Assembly (NCBI RefSeq): GCF_017355985.1
Contig: NZ_JAFIQU010000003.1
Span: 479,884 to 543,883 of the forward strand
Direction: 5' to 3'
Length of the DNA: 64,000 nucleotides
DNA from: Arenibaculum pallidiluteum
Lineage (GTDB): Bacteria > Pseudomonadota > Alphaproteobacteria > Azospirillales > Azospirillaceae
Shown: one piece after another, positions 60,179 to 64,000 of the stretch
Position numbering within the stretch: position 1 is the stretch's first letter
Layout of the letters: each line of letters opens with the position of its first letter
Program-made: the position numbers and the translations under genes
Notes under the pieces: model-generated
Told to the model about the DNA's origin: nothing
What the model saw: the letters and a program-made list of their open reading frames with translations, nothing else
The model's database searches: none

Positions 60179-60940
60179 TCACAGGAACGCAATCAGTAGG
60201 ATCGCCACCAGCACGATCAGGGCCGGAACCCAGATCTTCGGCGAGAGGCCAGGGGCCGGCTCGGCCAGGCGTCCGGGCGGCTCCATGCCGCCGACGACCG
60301 TGGGTGCCGCGACGGCGGCCAGGGCAGAAGCCTCGCCCATCTCGCCGACGCTCTCCTCGGTCCTGTGGGGCGTGCTGCCGAAGCTCTCGCGCGCGGCGGC
60401 CGGCTCGGGCGGCACCTGCGCCGGCGCGGCGGAGGACGCAACGGCAGCAGGGGCAATAGGGGTGGCAGGGACGGGCTCGCCGGCTAGCACCGGAGCCGGC
60501 CCGGAGAGCCGCTCGGCGAAGCAGGAGAAGAAGTCGTCGGCCATCTTGCGGGCGGCCGAATCGACCAGGCGCGATCCGATCTGGGCGAGCTTGCCGCCGA
60601 CGCTGGCATGCGCCTCGTAGGTCAGCACCGTCGCGTCCGGCCCATCCTCGGCGAGGCGCACCGTCGCGCCGCCCTTGCCGAAACCCGCGACGCCGCCGCT
60701 GCCTTCGCCGGTGATCACGTACCCGGCGGGCGGATCGATGTCGGACAGGGTCACCTTGCCGGAGAACTTGGCCTTCACGGGCCCGACCTTCGCCACGACC
60801 CTGGCCGTGAACTCGGTGTCGGAGACCTTCACCACCTCCTCGCAGCCAGCGATGCAGGCACGCAGCGTCTCGGGGTCGTTCAGGGCTTCCCAGACGCGGG
60901 CCCGCGGGGCAGGGATTCGGTACTCGCCTGTCATGTCCAT
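60179..60940 (-). CDS. coxG: CoxG-like SRPBCC-domain protein with C-terminal membrane anchor
   Basis: 253 residues from ATG 60940. Residues about 1-150 form a START/SRPBCC domain (GEYRIPAPRARVWEALNDPE, GKVTLSDIDPPAGYVITGEG). A long Ala/Pro-rich linker follows, and the last 20 residues are a membrane helix (IWVPALIVLVAILLIAFL). CoxG anchors CO dehydrogenase to the membrane and handles quinone in the characterised systems. It is first in the coxG-S-L-M run and divergent from the TAXI transporter gene. Confidence 0.88.
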   Translation of the reverse strand: MDMTGEYRIPAPRARVWEALNDPETLRACIAGCEEVVKVSDTEFTARVVAKVGPVKAKFSGKVTLSDIDPPAGYVITGEGSGGVAGFGKGGATVRLAEDGPDATVLTYEAHASVGGKLAQIGSRLVDSAARKMADDFFSCFAERLSGPAPVLAGEPVPATPIAPAAVASSAAPAQVPPEPAAARESFGSTPHRTEESVGEMGEASALAAVAAPTVVGGMEPPGRLAEPAPGLSPKIWVPALIVLVAILLIAFL

Positions 60941-61101
60941 GGTCGGTCCTCCCGTCGTCGAGGCTAGGATCTCGTCCCGCGGAGGGCAAGGCCGCGCGGC
61001 GCCGCGGTCGCCGTACAACGCCTTGGCAGTCTCCGTTTCCTTCGGCTAGGGTGCCGAACAGTGCGTGCGCCCAAAAGGGTCACGGGACCAGGGAGGAACC
61101 C

Positions 61102-62040
61102 ATGAAGAAGATCATCGCGGCGACGGCGCTTGCGCTGCTCGCCGCCACTCCGGCCAAGGCCGACGCCTTCATCAACATCCTCACGGGGGGCACCAGCGGC
61201 GTCTACTATCCGCTGGGCGTCGCGATCGAGGGCGTCTTCAAGAAGTCCATCCCCGGCGCCAAGGTCTCGGTCCAGGCGACGAAGGCCTCGGCCGAGAACC
61301 TGAACCTCGTCCAGCAGGGCAAGGGCGAGCTGGCCTTCACCCAGACCGACACCGTCGCCCAGGCCGTGCGCGGCGACAACGAGGCGGGCTTCCCCAAGCC
61401 GCTGGACAAGATCCGCCACATCGCGACGATCTACCCGAACTACATCCAGATCGTGGCGTCCAAGGAGTCCGGCATCAAGTCGCTGGCCGACCTCAAGGGC
61501 AAGCGCGTGTCCGTCGGCGCGCCGAAGTCCGGCACCGAGCTGAACGCCCGCGCGATCCTTAAGGCGGCGGGAATCACCTACCAGGATCTCGGCAAGGTCG
61601 AGTATCTGCCCTTCGGCGAGTCGGTGGATCTCATGAAGAACCGCCAGCTCGACGCCACGCTGCAGTCCGCGGGCCTCGGCGTCGCCTCCATCAAGGATCT
61701 CGCCACCGCGCTCGAGATCACCGTCGTTCCGGTCTCGGCCGAGGTCGTCCAGGCAACGGGCGATCCCAGCTACGTGAACCTGACCATTCCCGCGGGCACC
61801 TATGGCGGCATGACCTCCGACGTGGTGACGGCGGCCACCGGCAATGCGCTGGTGACGTCCTCCGCCGTCGACGACGAGACCGCCTACCAGATGACGAAGG
61901 CCGTCTGGGAGAACCTCGACGCGCTCGTCAACGCCCACGCGACGGCCAAGCAGATCAAGCTCGACGCGAGCGTGATCAAGTCGGCGGCGCCGCTGCATCC
62001 CGGCGCGGCCCGCTACTACAAGGAAAAGGGCCTGATGTAA
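61102..62040 (+). CDS. TAXI-family TRAP transporter solute-binding protein
   Basis: Periplasmic binding protein, 312 residues from ATG 61102 behind GGGAGGAA. Sec leader MKKIIAATALALLAATPAKA, then the family start INILTGGTSGVYYPLGVAI. Features such as AKVSVQATKASAENLNLVQQG and KRVSVGAPKSGTELNARAI are typical of TAXI proteins (glutamate/aromatic or other organic-anion binders). A hairpin and a fused permease gene follow. Divergent from coxG, so it may supply substrate to the cox-type hydroxylase. Confidence 0.92.
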   Translation: MKKIIAATALALLAATPAKADAFINILTGGTSGVYYPLGVAIEGVFKKSIPGAKVSVQATKASAENLNLVQQGKGELAFTQTDTVAQAVRGDNEAGFPKPLDKIRHIATIYPNYIQIVASKESGIKSLADLKGKRVSVGAPKSGTELNARAILKAAGITYQDLGKVEYLPFGESVDLMKNRQLDATLQSAGLGVASIKDLATALEITVVPVSAEVVQATGDPSYVNLTIPAGTYGGMTSDVVTAATGNALVTSSAVDDETAYQMTKAVWENLDALVNAHATAKQIKLDASVIKSAAPLHPGAARYYKEKGLM

Positions 62041-62067
62041 GGGCCAGGGCCCGACACGGGTCCGGGC

Positions 62068-62100
62068 GCGCGCCGGCGGGGCAACTCCCCGCCGGCGCGC
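62068..62100 (+). terminator. strong intercistronic hairpin between binding protein and permease genes
   Basis: Perfect 14-bp stem GCGCGCCGGCGGGG / CCCCGCCGGCGCGC around CAACT, 27 bases after the binding-protein stop and 37 bases before the permease ATG. No T-tract, so it probably stabilises the upstream message or attenuates rather than fully terminates. Confidence 0.55.
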
Positions 62101-62137
62101 GATCTGCTGCAATTCCTCGGTCGGCGGAACCAAGACC

Positions 62138-64000
<1,863 letters not shown>

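Overview
The window is GC-rich, tightly packed chromosomal DNA from an alphaproteobacterium, most likely Rhodospirillales-like. The evidence is the gene order nagZ / site-2 protease / scpA / scpB / tatABC / serS / surE / pcm / LysM-M23 lipoprotein / yajC, together with hpnCDE, folate-dependent TrmFO, a divergent uvrA-ssb pair with an alphaproteobacterial-type LexA box, and tripartite tricarboxylate (TTT) and TRAP transporters. I see no insertion sequence, prophage, CRISPR array or rRNA. There is one tRNA, tRNA-Lys(TTT). Genes often overlap by the four bases ATGA, so much of the window is organised in operons.

Region 1 (1-12.1 kb) is the housekeeping block for cell envelope, chromosome segregation and protein export. 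It carries an orphan iron/polyamine-type ABC ATPase between scpB and tatA, and yajC is followed by an Mth938-like gene with no secD or secF between them. Region 2 (12.1-23.9 kb) has Fe-type superoxide dismutase, the squalene genes hpnC-hpnD-hpnE, a squalene-synthase-fold protein of the NDUFAF6 type, trmFO, a LysR regulator divergent from an EamA exporter, and uvrA divergent from ssb. Region 3 (24-34.2 kb) is accessory metabolism: an amino-acid/sodium symporter, a broken chrA chromate transporter, and a five-gene operon of a TTT uptake system (TctC, TctB, TctA), a class III CoA transferase and a citryl-CoA-lyase-like protein. That operon reads as import, CoA activation and aldol cleavage of citrate or a similar acid. 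Two tiny genes and a MATE exporter follow.

Region 4 (34.3-45.3 kb) holds gyrA, coaD, tRNA-Lys, a hydrolase, a K+/H+ antiporter, two small lipoproteins, a patatin-like protein, an MsbA-type exporter and a class I glutamine amidotransferase. Region 5 (45.3-50.3 kb) is a sensory island: a HisKA_2-type histidine kinase whose frame is broken, a Crp/Fnr regulator, a small gene broken at a run of seven G, a cyanophycinase, and two divergent single-domain response regulators. Each response regulator is preceded by a copy of the same 18-bp imperfect palindrome.

Region 6 (50.4-64 kb) is a cox-type molybdenum hydroxylase cluster. It contains coxG-coxS-coxL-coxM, then coxD, coxE, a split XdhC and a molybdopterin-binding/nucleotidyltransferase fusion, interrupted by a TSUP exporter on the opposite strand. 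CoxL has the form II motif AYRGAGR, so the enzyme is a CO-dehydrogenase-like hydroxylase of unknown substrate rather than a clear CO dehydrogenase. A TAXI-type TRAP transporter is divergent from it and runs off the right edge; it may import the substrate.

Three genes carry single-base frame lesions (chrA, the histidine kinase, the poly-G gene), and chrA also has a nonsense codon. All lie in accessory genes. They may be real decay or base-calling errors; the raw reads would decide.
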